Shown here piece after piece: positions 17,550 through 26,161 of a DNA stretch of 64,000 nt. Source of the DNA: an uncultured Marvinbryantia sp. (GTDB taxonomy: Bacteria; Bacillota; Clostridia; Lachnospirales; Lachnospiraceae). The stretch lies in assembly GCA_947630735.1 (NCBI GenBank), contig CANRIR010000007.1, forward strand, positions 1 through 64,000, given 5' to 3'. The notes under the pieces were generated by a model, which was given only the letters and a program-made list of their open reading frames with translations, ran no database searches and had not been told where the DNA came from. Positions within the stretch are counted from its first letter, which is position 1; every line of letters begins with the position of its first letter. A program made the position numbers and the translations under genes.

Positions 17550-19220
17550 ATGAAACTGAGAAAAATGACGGCTCTTTTTGCAGGCACCCTGGCAACTGCG
17601 GCTATGCTGACAGGCACGGCGGCTTTCGCGGAAGAGGGCGAGTACTCGGATGACGAGATCATCAGCTTTACGATGTTCTCCGCTATGCCGGGTTCCGAGA
17701 TCAACGACGACAACGAGATCATGGACATCATCGCACACAAAGTGGGTGCGAAAGTAAAAGAGACTTGGCTGACCGGCCAGACGGCTGCAGAGGCAGTCGG
17801 CACCATCATCGCCAGCGGCGACCTGCCCGATTTCATCGACGGCGGCGACGGCATGATGGCACTCTATGACGAGGGCGCTCTGGTAGCGTGGGACGACTAT
17901 CTTGAGCAGTATCCGAATCTGAAAGAGATGTACACCGACGAGGAGTGGAACTCCTTCCGTCAGGACGACGGCCACATCTACTGGGCAAACGTATTCCAGA
18001 ACAGCTACGGCGAGAACAGAAGCACCACGCACAATGACGAGGCTTTCTGGGTACAGGTAAGAGTTCTGGAGTGGGCAGGCTACCCGGAGATCCACACCTT
18101 AGATCAGTACTTCGATCTGCTGGAGAGCTACTACGAGGCGAACCCGACCATGGAAGACGGCACGCCGAACATCCCGTACACCATCCTGTGCGACGACTGG
18201 AGATACTTCTGCATTGAGAACGCACCGGAATTTTTGGACGGCTATCCGAACGACGGTTCCGTTATCGTAGACAAGAGCGATCCCAACGCTCCGAAGATCG
18301 TGGACTACAACACCACAGAGACCGCTAAGAAATACTTCCAGAAGCTGAACGAAGAGTACAACAAGGGCATGATCGACGGCGAGTTCGCTACCCAGATCTA
18401 CGATGAGTACATCGCAAAGCTTTCCACAGGCGCAGTGCTCGGCATGTGCGACCAGTGGTGGGATTTCGCCTACACGGTAAACGATGTGTTCAAGCAGCAG
18501 GGCCTGGATCTGAAGGGCTGCAACTACGTTCCGCTTGGCCTTACCATCGAAGAGGGTATGGACAACAGATGGCATACATACGATGACACCCTGAACAATT
18601 CCAGCGGCGTTGCGGTTACCACGAGCTGCGAAGATGTGGACGCTGCGTTCAAGTTCATGAACGACATTCTGGATCAGGAGATCCATGACCTCCGCTTCTG
18701 GGGCATCGAGGGCGTTGACTACCTGGTAGACGAGAACGGTCTTTATTACAGAACCGATGAGATGAGAATGCAGGCTGCGGATACCGCTTATCAGGCGTCT
18801 CATTTCTGCCAGTACTCCTATATGCCGCAGTGGCTGGGCACCAGCAGGGATGGCATCAACGCGATGCAGCCCACCGAGCAGACTTCCGAATTCTTCGAGG
18901 GTCTTGCGGATCCGCTGAAGAACTGCTTCGAGGCTTATGGCGCTGAGAACTATCCGGATATGATCGGTTCCATCGTTGAGCACAACGAGCCGTGGTTCCC
19001 GATGTACTCCTTCTCCAACGCGATGACCACCGAGACGGCTGGCGGCGTTGCCTGGACCAAGATGGGCGAAGTGAAGCATGAGTGGCTGCCGCAGGTAGTA
19101 ATGTCCTCCGATTTCGAGGGCACCTGGAGCCAGTACATGGATGCTTACAATGCCACCAATCCGCAGGATTTCCTGGATGAGATGCAGGAAGAGCTGAACA
19201 GAAGGGCCGGCATCGAGTAA
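17550..19220 (+). CDS. Extracellular solute-binding protein (ABC importer, LplA-like)
   Basis: Signal peptide ending TAAFAEEG; precedes LplB/YtcP-type permeases. Confidence 0.88.
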   Translation: MKLRKMTALFAGTLATAAMLTGTAAFAEEGEYSDDEIISFTMFSAMPGSEINDDNEIMDIIAHKVGAKVKETWLTGQTAAEAVGTIIASGDLPDFIDGGDGMMALYDEGALVAWDDYLEQYPNLKEMYTDEEWNSFRQDDGHIYWANVFQNSYGENRSTTHNDEAFWVQVRVLEWAGYPEIHTLDQYFDLLESYYEANPTMEDGTPNIPYTILCDDWRYFCIENAPEFLDGYPNDGSVIVDKSDPNAPKIVDYNTTETAKKYFQKLNEEYNKGMIDGEFATQIYDEYIAKLSTGAVLGMCDQWWDFAYTVNDVFKQQGLDLKGCNYVPLGLTIEEGMDNRWHTYDDTLNNSSGVAVTTSCEDVDAAFKFMNDILDQEIHDLRFWGIEGVDYLVDENGLYYRTDEMRMQAADTAYQASHFCQYSYMPQWLGTSRDGINAMQPTEQTSEFFEGLADPLKNCFEAYGAENYPDMIGSIVEHNEPWFPMYSFSNAMTTETAGGVAWTKMGEVKHEWLPQVVMSSDFEGTWSQYMDAYNATNPQDFLDEMQEELNRRAGIE

Positions 19221-19256
19221 GGCACACCATTCCCCTTGACACAGTGAAAACATGAG

Positions 19257-19298
19257 AAGCAGCCATGGTTGCTGAAAAGTGACTATGGCTGCTTTTTT
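19257..19298 (+). terminator. Intra-operonic terminator/attenuator-like hairpin
   Basis: AAGCAGCCAT...ATGGCTGCTT perfect 10-bp stem followed by T6. Confidence 0.75.
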
Positions 19299-19332
19299 GG
19301 AAAAAGCATACTTTATGGAGAGGAGGCCGGTT

Positions 19333-20274
19333 ATGAAGCGCAAAGCGAAGACAAAGGCAGCGAGAGTGCCGATTACCTGGAAAGAGGTAAAGCGCCAGAA
19401 ATTTTTGATCATCTGCTCTCTGTTATTTGTGATCTACGGCATTATCTTTTACTATGTTCCCCTGGGCGGATGGCTGATGGCTTTCCAGAACTATAAGCCC
19501 AGAACCGGTTTGTTAGGCTCCAAGTTTGTGGGGCTCGACAAGTTTAAATTCCTGTTTTCGGACGCCACCTTCCTGCAGGTTATCCGAAACACGCTTGCCA
19601 TGGGTGTCCTGAACCTGGTGGCCACCTTCGTGATGGCAATTCTGTTTGCGATCCTTTTAAACGAGATCCGGTTTACGATCGGGAAAAAAGTGGTGCAGAC
19701 GATCTCCTACCTGCCGCACTTCCTTTCCTGGATCATCGTTACCGGCATCCTGCACGACGCCCTCTCCAATTCCGGCGTTGTGAACGAGCTGCTGCGAAAC
19801 CTCGGCATCGTGGACAGATCGATCAATTTCTTTGCCAACACCGCGTTTTTCTGGCCCATTGTGGCCTTTGCCAACGTCTGGAAGGAGACCGGGTGGAACG
19901 CCATCATCTATCTGGCGGCCATCACATCCATCGATCCCAGTCTCTATGAGGCGGCGGCCATAGACGGCGCGGGGCGCTGGGCAAAGATCAAAAACATCAC
20001 GCTGCCCAGCATCAAGCCCACCATTATGATCCTGCTTCTGATGAACATCGGCAACGTGCTGAACGCCGGTTTTGAAGTGCAGTACCTGTTGGGCAACGGC
20101 CTGATCAAGAAGGTGTCGGACACTATCGACATCTACGTGCTGACCTGGGGTATCAGTCAGAACGACTACTCCCTCGGTACCGCGGCCGGTATCTTTAAGA
20201 GCGTAGTCGCCATTATCCTCATCGTAGTTGCCAACCAGGTCGCGAAGCGGTCCGGCGAGCAGCGGTTGTTCTAA
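19333..20274 (+). CDS. Sugar ABC transporter permease (LplB-like)
   Basis: EAA-loop EAAAIDGAGRWAKIKNITLP; SD AGGAGG before MKRKAKTK. Confidence 0.92.
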   Translation: MKRKAKTKAARVPITWKEVKRQKFLIICSLLFVIYGIIFYYVPLGGWLMAFQNYKPRTGLLGSKFVGLDKFKFLFSDATFLQVIRNTLAMGVLNLVATFVMAILFAILLNEIRFTIGKKVVQTISYLPHFLSWIIVTGILHDALSNSGVVNELLRNLGIVDRSINFFANTAFFWPIVAFANVWKETGWNAIIYLAAITSIDPSLYEAAAIDGAGRWAKIKNITLPSIKPTIMILLLMNIGNVLNAGFEVQYLLGNGLIKKVSDTIDIYVLTWGISQNDYSLGTAAGIFKSVVAIILIVVANQVAKRSGEQRLF

Positions 20275-20286
20275 GGGGGTGTCGGC

Positions 20287-21198
20287 ATGAAGACGAAGAC
20301 GAAAAGAACAAAAATGAAGACGAAGTGGCCGGATAAGATGTTCGTGGTCTGCAACACGATCTTTATGATCCTGTTTGTGGTGATCACGCTGTACCCGGTG
20401 CTGAACACGGTGGCGATCTCCTTCAACGACGGCGTGGACGCCGTCCGCGGCGGGATCCATCTGTGGCCCCGCAAATTTGTGCTGAAGAATTACGACACGG
20501 TGCTGCATCAGCAGAACATGATCACGGGTGCCGTGGTCACGGTGGCGCGCACTGTGATCGGCACGGTGCTTGCGCTGGTAACGAACGCGCTGCTGGCCTA
20601 CATCGTCAGCCGGAAGCGCTTCCTGTTCCGCTCGCAGCTGGCATTTTTCTGGGTGCTCACTATGTATGTGAACGGCGGTCTGATCCCGGTCCTGCTGGTG
20701 TACCGCAGCCTGGGGCTTACCAATTCCTTCTGGGTGTATGTCATCCCGGGAATGATCAGCGCGTTTAATATGCTCGTCATGCGAACGTACATGGAGGGCC
20801 TCCCGGATTCCCTGGAGGAATCCGCCCAGATAGACGGGGCGGGAGATTTTACCATCTTTACCAGGATCATCTCCCCGCTCTGCAAACCGGTGTATGCGAC
20901 GGTGGCTCTGTTTGTGGCGGTGGGACAGTGGAACTCCTGGTTCGACGCCATGATCTACAACCGCATGAAACCGGAGTACACCACCTTGCAGTACGAATTG
21001 ATGAAGCTGCTCTCCTCGGTTATGCAGCAGAGCGGCAGCGCCACCAATATGGCGAGCGCGGGCCAGGCCGCTACCGTCACGCCGGTATCCGTGCGTGCGG
21101 CCGCGACGGTGGTCACCATGCTGCCCATCATCTGCCTCTACCCGTTCCTGCAGAGATATTTTGTGACGGGCCTTACCATTGGAGGTGTGAAAGAGTAG
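20287..21198 (+). CDS. Sugar ABC transporter permease (YtcP-like)
   Basis: EAA-loop EESAQIDGAGDFTIFTRIISPL. Confidence 0.92.
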   Translation: MKTKTKRTKMKTKWPDKMFVVCNTIFMILFVVITLYPVLNTVAISFNDGVDAVRGGIHLWPRKFVLKNYDTVLHQQNMITGAVVTVARTVIGTVLALVTNALLAYIVSRKRFLFRSQLAFFWVLTMYVNGGLIPVLLVYRSLGLTNSFWVYVIPGMISAFNMLVMRTYMEGLPDSLEESAQIDGAGDFTIFTRIISPLCKPVYATVALFVAVGQWNSWFDAMIYNRMKPEYTTLQYELMKLLSSVMQQSGSATNMASAGQAATVTPVSVRAAATVVTMLPIICLYPFLQRYFVTGLTIGGVKE

Positions 21199-21242
21199 GA
21201 CATCGCCTGCCCTTTTGCTCAAGATAATATTCCTTCTGAAAT

Positions 21243-21288
21243 GTCTCCGGGAGGCGGATGCCATCTGCCTTTCGGAGATGTTTTTTAG
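21243..21288 (+). terminator. Rho-independent terminator
   Basis: TGTCTCCGGGAGGCGGATGCCATCTGCCTTTCGGAGATGTTTTTT. Confidence 0.75.
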
Positions 21289-21463
21289 GTCATGGGAATT
21301 CCGTCGGATTTCCTATGGCCTATCGCACTGCGGCGGACCGGAAGATGCTGCTGCCGCGGAATTTACAAAAAGTGGAAGCCCAAATACAGATATGCGGTTG
21401 CGGACTGTCGGGTTTCATTGTAAAATAAAAATAATACAACCTTGTAAAGGAGGAAGTCGCAGC

Positions 21464-22603
21464 ATGAGACATCGGAGCTATCGGAACGTGTTTGCGGAGG
21501 CGGGGGTCAGCGCCGCCGAGGTACAGGAAAAGACACAAAAATGTTTTGAAGAGATTTTTTACGGGCCGGATTGCTTTTACCACGAGTTTGGTGAGGACAT
21601 GGCCTACATAGAAGACACGGGAAACCACGACGCGCGCACGGAGGGCATGTCCTACGGCATGATGATGTGTGTGCAGATGGACCGCCAAAAAGAGTTTGAC
21701 CGTCTGTGGAAGTGGACGAAGACCTACATGTACATGGAGGAGGGCGTGAACCGCGGGTATTTTGCCTGGTCGGTAAGCCCCGAGGGCGTGCCGAACGCAT
21801 ACGGCCCCGCGCCGGACGGCGAGGAGTACTTTGCCATGGCACTATTTTTCGCCTCCCACCGCTGGGGCGACGGGGAGGGGATCTTCTGCTACTCCAGAGA
21901 GGCGCAAAACATCCTGCACACCTGCCTGCACAAGGAGGAGGACGGCGAGGGCCGCGGCATGTGGGATCCGGACAACCATCTGATCCGCTTTATCACGGAG
22001 TGCGATTTCACAGACCCGTCCTACCACCTGCCCCATTTTTATGAGCTGTTCGGCGAGTGGGCGAACGAGGAGGACAGGCCGTTCTGGAAGGAGGCCGCCA
22101 GGGCCAGCCGCGAGTTTTTGCAGCGCGCCTGCCACCCCGTGACGGGGCTGTGCGCGGAGTACAGCACCTTTGAAGGAGAGCCGTTTTCGGGCCTGCAGGA
22201 TGTGTTCGGAAGACACGACTGGTATTACAGCGACGCGTACCGGACCATCGCCAATATCGGGCTGGACCACGAGTGGTTCGGCAAGAACCTGGGCTGCGCA
22301 TGGCAGACGCGCACGGCCGAACATCTGCAGCGCTTTTTCTGCGAGACCGTGAAGGATCACCCGCGGGCGGTGTACAGCATCGAGGGCGGGATCGAGGGCG
22401 AAGCGGCCTTGCACCCCGTGGCCATCACGGCCACGAACGCGCAGGCTTCCCTGGCGGTGCCTGCCCCGCTGGGCGGCAATGCCCTGGCCTGCGTGCGGGA
22501 GTTCTGGGAGACGCCCCTTCGAAAGGGCGACCGGAGATATTATGACAATTGTCTGTACTTTTTCGCCCTGCTGGCGTTGGGCGGAAATTACCGGATCTAC
22601 TGA
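21464..22603 (+). CDS. GH8 reducing-end xylose-releasing exo-oligoxylanase (Rex-like)
   Basis: HDARTEGMSYGMMMCVQMDRQKEFDRLWKW, no signal peptide. Confidence 0.88.
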   Translation: MRHRSYRNVFAEAGVSAAEVQEKTQKCFEEIFYGPDCFYHEFGEDMAYIEDTGNHDARTEGMSYGMMMCVQMDRQKEFDRLWKWTKTYMYMEEGVNRGYFAWSVSPEGVPNAYGPAPDGEEYFAMALFFASHRWGDGEGIFCYSREAQNILHTCLHKEEDGEGRGMWDPDNHLIRFITECDFTDPSYHLPHFYELFGEWANEEDRPFWKEAARASREFLQRACHPVTGLCAEYSTFEGEPFSGLQDVFGRHDWYYSDAYRTIANIGLDHEWFGKNLGCAWQTRTAEHLQRFFCETVKDHPRAVYSIEGGIEGEAALHPVAITATNAQASLAVPAPLGGNALACVREFWETPLRKGDRRYYDNCLYFFALLALGGNYRIY

Positions 22604-22620
22604 TTGATAAGCATTTGGCT

Positions 22621-22726
22621 GCGGCGGGACGGCCAGCGCAGCTAAAGCAGCCAAAGCAGACGGCGCGGCGGGACGGCCAGCACAGCCAAAGCAGACAGCG
22701 CGGCGGGACGGCCCGAGCAGACGAAC
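22621..22726. repeat. Degenerate tandem repeat, about 3 copies
   Basis: GCGGCGGGACGGCC(AGCRCAGCYAAAGCAG...) starting at 22621, 22665, 22700. Confidence 0.8.
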
Positions 22727-22758
22727 CCGCATGATTCGAGCGAAAAGGGAGGCACACA

Positions 22759-24381
22759 ATGATCACAGCAAAAAATCCTATTCTTCCCGGTTTTCATCCG
22801 GATCCCTCCATCTGCAGGGTGGGGGAAGACTTTTATCTGGTAAATTCTACGTTTTCCTATTTCCCGGGCGTGCCGGTCTACCACAGCAAAGACCTGGCGC
22901 ACTGGGAGCAGATCGGAAATGTGTTGGAGAGGGATTCCCAGGTGCCGCTCACCGGCTTTGGGATCTCCCGCGGCATCTTCGCGCCCACCATCCGGCACCA
23001 TCAGGGGAAATTTTACATGATCACCACCAACGTGTCGTCGGGCGGCAACTTTATCGTGACGGCCGACCGGCCGGAGGGCCCCTGGTCGGAGCCCTATTAT
23101 CTGGGCGAGGACGCGCCCGGCATCGATCCCAGCCTGTTCTTTGACACGGACGGCACCTGCTACTACATCGGGCAGCGGGAGAAGCCTGTGGGCTGCAGAT
23201 ATTACGGCGACACGGAGATCTGGATCCGGAAGCTGAACACGGACACCATGCGCATGGAGGGAGAGACGGCGGTGGTGCTGGACGGCTTTCAGAAAAACGC
23301 CGTCTGGTCGGAGGGGCCCCACCTCTACCACATCGGGGACTATTATTACATCCTCCACGCAGAGAGCGGCACGGCGTTCCACCATTGCGTGGTGGCGGCC
23401 CGCAGCAAAAACGTGTTCGGGCCCTATGAATACTGCCCCTGCAATCCCATTCTCACCCACAGGCACCTGGGGGCGGCCTTCCCCGTCACCTGCGTGGGAC
23501 ATGCGGATCTGGTGGACGACGTCCACGGAAACTGGTATATGATCATGCTGGCCTGCCGCCCGCAGGAGGGCCACACCCTTTTGGGGCGCGAGACCTTCCT
23601 GGCGAAAGTGGAGTGGGAGGACGGCTGGCCGGTGGTAAACCCCGGCGTGGGCCATCTGGAGGAGACGGTGGAACTGCCGCTTGAAGAAAAGTGCGCGGGG
23701 AACATCTTGGGTGCGGCCGATATGCGCCATACCTTTGGCGAAAAAACGCTGCCGCCCTGCTTCCTCTCCCTGAAAAATGACAGGGACCAGGTTCTGTCCC
23801 TGACGGAGTGCCCGGGAGCCCTGCGGCTTTTCATGCGGGAGTCTTCCCTGAAAAATCTCACGCCGCCCGCCTATCTGGGTGTGCGCTGGCTGCACAAAGC
23901 GTTTGAGGCGGAAAGCCTCTTTACCGCCCGTTTTGGAGGGGAGGACGACTGCGCCGGGATGGCGCTGGTGCAGAGCGAGCAGGCGCACATCCGCGTGGAG
24001 TATTTTCAGAAGGATCAAAAGCGCGGGCTGCGCGTGATCCGCTGCGCGGCGGGCGAGGACGTCTGCGTCGTCCAAAAGGACGATGTGGGCGGGCAGGCCG
24101 TGGCGCTGAAGCTGGCTGTCCGCGGGCTTGCGGCGGACGTCTGGGCGGCCGTTGCGCAGACGGCAAAAGAAAAGCCCCTCTCCCTGGATGATGTGCGCGG
24201 CAGCTGGCAGCTTCTGGCAAAGGGAATTGATCTGACCCACATGAGCACGGAGTCCGCGGGAGGCTTTGTGGGCTGCACGGCGGGCATGTACGCCTCCGGG
24301 AACGGAAAGGACGCCGGGGGATATGCGGACTTTGCGGAATTTTCTTATCACGCGTGCGGAGGGAATGAAGGATGGGGCTGA
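22759..24381 (+). CDS. GH43 beta-xylosidase/arabinofuranosidase
   Basis: NPILPGFHPDPSICRVGEDFYLVNSTF, GIDPSLFFD, two-domain GH43 with C-terminal beta-sandwich. Confidence 0.95.
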   Translation: MITAKNPILPGFHPDPSICRVGEDFYLVNSTFSYFPGVPVYHSKDLAHWEQIGNVLERDSQVPLTGFGISRGIFAPTIRHHQGKFYMITTNVSSGGNFIVTADRPEGPWSEPYYLGEDAPGIDPSLFFDTDGTCYYIGQREKPVGCRYYGDTEIWIRKLNTDTMRMEGETAVVLDGFQKNAVWSEGPHLYHIGDYYYILHAESGTAFHHCVVAARSKNVFGPYEYCPCNPILTHRHLGAAFPVTCVGHADLVDDVHGNWYMIMLACRPQEGHTLLGRETFLAKVEWEDGWPVVNPGVGHLEETVELPLEEKCAGNILGAADMRHTFGEKTLPPCFLSLKNDRDQVLSLTECPGALRLFMRESSLKNLTPPAYLGVRWLHKAFEAESLFTARFGGEDDCAGMALVQSEQAHIRVEYFQKDQKRGLRVIRCAAGEDVCVVQKDDVGGQAVALKLAVRGLAADVWAAVAQTAKEKPLSLDDVRGSWQLLAKGIDLTHMSTESAGGFVGCTAGMYASGNGKDAGGYADFAEFSYHACGGNEGWG

Positions 24382-24860
24382 CGACGCTGTGCTACATCGA
24401 GCGGGACGACTGCTATCTGATGCTGCACCGGGTATCTAAAAAACATGATGTCAACAAAGACAAATGGATCGGCGTGGGCGGCCACTTTGAAGCGCACGAG
24501 AGCCCGGAGGAATGTCTGCTCCGGGAGGTAAAAGAGGAGACCGGGCTGAACCTCATCCGCTACCGGTTCCGCGCGCTGGTCACTTTTCTGTGCCACACGG
24601 CGGACGGGCGCTGGGAGTCCGAGTACATGTGCCTCTACACGGCGGACGAATTTACAGGCGAGATGACGGACTGCGACGAGGGCGCCTTAGAGTGGGTGCC
24701 CAAATCCCGCATCGGCGAACTGAACCTGTGGGAGGGGGACAAAATATTTTTCCGCCTCCTCGCAGAGGACCGGCCGTTCTTCTCGCTGAAGCTGATATAC
24801 GAGGGGGATCTGCTCGTCCAGGCGGTTCTGGACGGCGAGGAGATTTCCGGGCGCGCGTGA
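24372..24860 (+). CDS. NUDIX hydrolase (8-oxo-dGTP diphosphatase-like)
   Basis: Nudix box GHFEAHESPEECLLREVKEETGL. Confidence 0.92.
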   Translation: MGLTTLCYIERDDCYLMLHRVSKKHDVNKDKWIGVGGHFEAHESPEECLLREVKEETGLNLIRYRFRALVTFLCHTADGRWESEYMCLYTADEFTGEMTDCDEGALEWVPKSRIGELNLWEGDKIFFRLLAEDRPFFSLKLIYEGDLLVQAVLDGEEISGRA

Positions 24861-24933
24861 GCGCGCGCTTTGTGATGCGCGGCATATCGGGGAGTGTGCC
24901 GCGTATATGCTGTAAAAATTTTTGATTACATAA

Positions 24934-25026
24934 GAAAGGGAGGGCCGCGGGCGATGTTTCCGTCTTTCTTTGCGCCGCGAAACGGCGTCGCAAATGGCAG
25001 CGGGCCCGCGGCATGGGAAAAAAATG
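24934..25026 (+). promoter_or_regulatory. SD-hairpin-AUG repeat element, copy B
   Basis: AAAGGGAGG; GCCGCGGGC 24944-24952 / GCCCGCGGC 25004-25012; inner TTTGCGCCG..CGGCGTCGCAAA; start at 25024. Confidence 0.75.
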
Positions 25027-26142
25027 AATAAAAAAGAGATCGCGGAGATTAAAAAGCAATATACGCAGCAGCGCTGTCCCGCAAGCCGCATCTGCGGGTG
25101 CTACGTGGACGGCGAAAAGAATAAAAAGACGCTGTTCCGGGAGGCGTTTCTGTCGCTGCCGGAGGAGGAATTTTTCAAATACCTGAACATCTTCCGAAAG
25201 ACACTCTCGGGAACCGTGGGGAAAAATCTCCTGAGCATGGAAATTCCGTTCTCGGCCGAGGAGGCGCAGGGCACGCAGGATCTTCTGATGCGGCTGAAAT
25301 ACACGGGCTTGCAGGACGACGCCATCCTGGAGGAGTTTTACGACAAGGTCATAGAATCTTTTTACTACGCGGGAAATTATCTGATCCTGCTCTCCTACGG
25401 GGTCTACGACATCCCCGGGAGATCTTCGGACGGCCTCGAGATGGAGGACGCCTCGGACGAGGTGTACGAGCACATCATCTGCTGCGTCTGCCCGGTCAAT
25501 CTGGCGAAGCCCTGCCTTTCCTACCATGAGCGCGAGAACTGCTTCGCGAGCCGCGCGCAGGACTGGCTTGTGGAGATGCCGCTCATCGGGTTTTTATTCC
25601 CGGCCTTTCACGACCGCAGCGCGGATATCCACAGCCTGCTGTACTACAATCAGAAGCCGGAGATGCCCGGGAGCGATTTTGTGGACGGGATCCTGGGCTG
25701 CGACCTGCCGCTGACGGCGGGAAGCCAGAAAGAGACGTTCCAGACGCTGGTGGAGGAGACCCTGGGCGAGGCGTGCGACTATGAGACGGTCCGCACCATC
25801 TGCGAAAACCTCAACGAGATGATCGAGGAGCAGAAGGAGGAGCCGGAACCGCTGGTGCTGGGCAAACAGGAGGTCAGGCGGCTCCTGGAACAGAGCGGCG
25901 TCTCCGGGGAGCGCATGGAACAGTTCGACGACCGCTACGAGGAGGCCGCGGGCGAGCGGACGTCCTTTGTGGCCGAGAATGTGGCGAGCACCAGAAAATT
26001 TGAGATCCGCACGAAGGACGTGGTGGTCCAGGTAAACCCGGAGCGCAGCGATCTGGTGGAGACTGCTGTGATAGACGGAAAGAAGTGTCTGGTCATCGAG
26101 CTCACGGAGAACGTGGAGGTAAACGGGATCCAGGTGCGCTGA
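25024..26142 (+). CDS. DUF4317 family protein
   Basis: MNKKEIAEIKKQY..RICGCYVDGEKNKK..TLSGTVGKNLLSMEIP recognised as DUF4317-like. Confidence 0.8.
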   Translation: MNKKEIAEIKKQYTQQRCPASRICGCYVDGEKNKKTLFREAFLSLPEEEFFKYLNIFRKTLSGTVGKNLLSMEIPFSAEEAQGTQDLLMRLKYTGLQDDAILEEFYDKVIESFYYAGNYLILLSYGVYDIPGRSSDGLEMEDASDEVYEHIICCVCPVNLAKPCLSYHERENCFASRAQDWLVEMPLIGFLFPAFHDRSADIHSLLYYNQKPEMPGSDFVDGILGCDLPLTAGSQKETFQTLVEETLGEACDYETVRTICENLNEMIEEQKEEPEPLVLGKQEVRRLLEQSGVSGERMEQFDDRYEEAAGERTSFVAENVASTRKFEIRTKDVVVQVNPERSDLVETAVIDGKKCLVIELTENVEVNGIQVR

Positions 26143-26161
26143 GGACAGAGAGGCGGTCGGC

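Noticed and set aside
19657-21264. 535-aa minus-strand ORF antisense to permeases
   Set aside because: Composition is His/Arg/Asp-rich with no recognisable motif; sense strand encodes two permeases with EAA loops.
24849-24905. GCGCGCGTGAGCGCGCGC and CGCGGCA..TGCCGCG hairpins after the NUDIX gene as a novel RNA
   Set aside because: Best explained as weak terminator/processing hairpins at the end of the xylan operon; no conservation evidence available.
24970-25023. Upstream ORF extension MRRETASQMAAGPRHGKK of the DUF4317 gene
   Set aside because: It is the translated hairpin element (copy B), not protein coding; MNKKEIAEI at 25024 is the plausible start.
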